Part shown: one piece after another, positions 63,145 to 64,000 of the stretch | How the letters are laid out: the number at the start of each line of letters is the position of its first letter | Numbering within the stretch: the first letter of the stretch is position 1 | Source of the DNA: an uncultured Mailhella sp. | GTDB lineage: Bacteria; Desulfobacterota; Desulfovibrionia; Desulfovibrionales; Desulfovibrionaceae | Assembly: GCF_963931295.1 (NCBI RefSeq) | Contig: NZ_OZ007001.1 | Location: 1,487,137-1,551,136, forward strand | Reading direction: 5' to 3' | DNA: 64,000 nt | The notes under the pieces: generated by a model | Told to the model about the DNA's origin: nothing | What the model saw: the letters and a program-made list of their open reading frames with translations, nothing else | The model's database searches: none | Translations under genes and position numbers: made by a program

Positions 63145-63425
63145 AAGCCGCACCGCACCTCGGAAGATATTTCAAGCATTCCTTGTATTAACTATGATTG
63201 CAAAATATTTTTCTGTCAACGCGGGTCTTGCTCCGGGGATTTCCCTGTGCTGCGTCAAAAAAATGACGGAGGCCTTGCGTTCTTTTCAGCACAAATACCG
63301 TTCCGCCGATTCCGCCTCCTGTTTTTTTTTGAACGCCTCCAAAAAAAATCGATTATGCAAAAAATCACAATTCTCCTATATCCATTAACAAGTCCCCGAT
63401 CATTAAAACTTTTCAGGAGGAGCCC
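63145..63425. other. Divergent regulatory region between LysR 3 and reductase 3
   Basis: The stretch is AT-rich relative to the coding parts. TTTTCAGGAGGAGCCC is the ribosome site of the reductase at 63426. Promoters for both genes should lie here; none is pinned down. Confidence 0.5.
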
Positions 63426-64000
63426 ATGAAACCTCTGTACAAGGAAAAATATCCTCTTCTTTTCACCCCCCTCATCGTCGGCAAGAACAAGGTCGAATAC
63501 AAGAACAGAATTTTCCAGGCTCCCATGGGCATGGCGCTCGGCACGGACGCCAACGGCCTCATCAACATCATAGGCGAAGAATACTACAGCAGTTTTGCCC
63601 GCGGCGGCTTTGCGCAGATATGCCTGCCCATCGAAGTGCCCAAGGACGGCGGTCATCCCCGCACCTATTCCATCGACGAGCAGTACCACGCCTTCATGAA
63701 CATGCATAAGCTTCAGCGCGTGGTGCATGCCTACGGCGCGCGCAGCTCCTGTGAAATCTATCACGCCGGCTGCTGCATGACCCCCGGCCCCGGCCGCACC
63801 ATCATGAGCGCAAGCGCCTTCGTGTACAACGGCCGTCAGGTCAAGGAAATGGACGACAAGGACATGGAAGACGTGGCGCAGATGTACGCGCACGCCGCGT
63901 TCATGGTCAAAAGAGCCGGCTTCGACGCCATCACGCTGCACTACGGTCACGGCTGGCTCATGAACAACTTCCTCTCGCCTCTCACCAACCACCGCACCGA
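63426..64000 (+). CDS. Old-Yellow-Enzyme-family reductase, copy 3, cut by window end
   Basis: The N-terminal 191 residues of a third reductase start MKPLYKEKYPLLFTPLIVGK. The barrel includes FDAITLHYGHGWLMNNFLSP and LTNHRT at the window edge, where it is cut. It differs from copies 1 and 2 more than they do from each other: the GEDSDGR patch reads GTDANGL. AGGAGG precedes the start. The cluster and FAD domain lie outside the window. Confidence 0.85.
   Translation, partial: MKPLYKEKYPLLFTPLIVGKNKVEYKNRIFQAPMGMALGTDANGLINIIGEEYYSSFARGGFAQICLPIEVPKDGGHPRTYSIDEQYHAFMNMHKLQRVVHAYGARSSCEIYHAGCCMTPGPGRTIMSASAFVYNGRQVKEMDDKDMEDVAQMYAHAAFMVKRAGFDAITLHYGHGWLMNNFLSPLTNHRT

Noticed and set aside
1..64000. 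tRNA or rRNA genes and CRISPR arrays
   Set aside because: No tRNA-like T-arm other than that of tmRNA, no rRNA sequence and no regularly spaced repeats were recognised by eye.

Overview
The window reads as a GC-rich chromosome segment from a Gram-negative anaerobe, most likely of the Desulfovibrionaceae type. The support is indirect: lipid A genes (lpxD, lpxA), a TrmD fused to a second RNA-methyltransferase-like domain, a tmRNA tag ending in AYAA, many flavin/iron-sulfur reductases with organic-anion carriers, and a sigma-54 promoter in front of ammonium transport genes. I cannot name a genus. No phage, CRISPR array or intact insertion sequence is visible. One serine recombinase, a frameshifted gene and inverted repeats just downstream of the tmRNA gene look like a small remnant of a mobile element.

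Region by region. 1-8.3 kb holds glycogen metabolism: a debranching enzyme cut by the window edge, a GT4 glucan synthase-like enzyme, a GH57 amylase and a 1426-residue protein joining a GT3 glycogen synthase to a GT35 glucan phosphorylase. 8.7-17.8 kb is a nitrogen-scavenging block behind a strong sigma-54 promoter: Amt, a PII protein without the uridylylated tyrosine, a five-gene peptide/nickel-type ABC transporter and an allophanate hydrolase. 18.6-23.4 kb is the khpA-rimM-trmD-rplS-rnhB-yraN-rsmI housekeeping run. 23.6-29.6 kb holds a Crp/Fnr regulator, an Fe-S/FAD oxidoreductase, a fumarate-reductase-like flavoprotein and a DASS-type anion carrier, which together suggest reduction of an imported organic anion. 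29.9-38.2 kb has smpB, an iron alcohol dehydrogenase, skp-lpxD-fabZ-lpxA, aroK, a DMT exporter and rplM-rpsI.

38.5-46 kb has an HD-domain protein, an NhaC antiporter, a Tat-exported acetamidase/formamidase, tmRNA and the mobile-element remnant. 46-48.9 kb has an Rrf2 regulator next to a three-gene cassette (DUF4037 nucleotidyltransferase-like, TPR, DUF4125) of unknown function. 49-52.7 kb has tmk, a YhaM-like HD protein, surE and a class II aldolase. 53.2-64 kb is an accessory redox region: two colinear Old-Yellow-Enzyme-family reductases in tandem with patches of near-identical DNA, a third homologue running off the end, three LysR regulators and a second DASS carrier.

The most unusual items are the synthase-phosphorylase fusion, the sigma-54 nitrogen block ending in an orphan allophanate hydrolase, the multiplied OYE/LysR/DASS region, the DUF4037-TPR-DUF4125 cassette and the post-tmRNA remnant. 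Every family assignment comes from reading motifs in the translated sequence; no database search was run.
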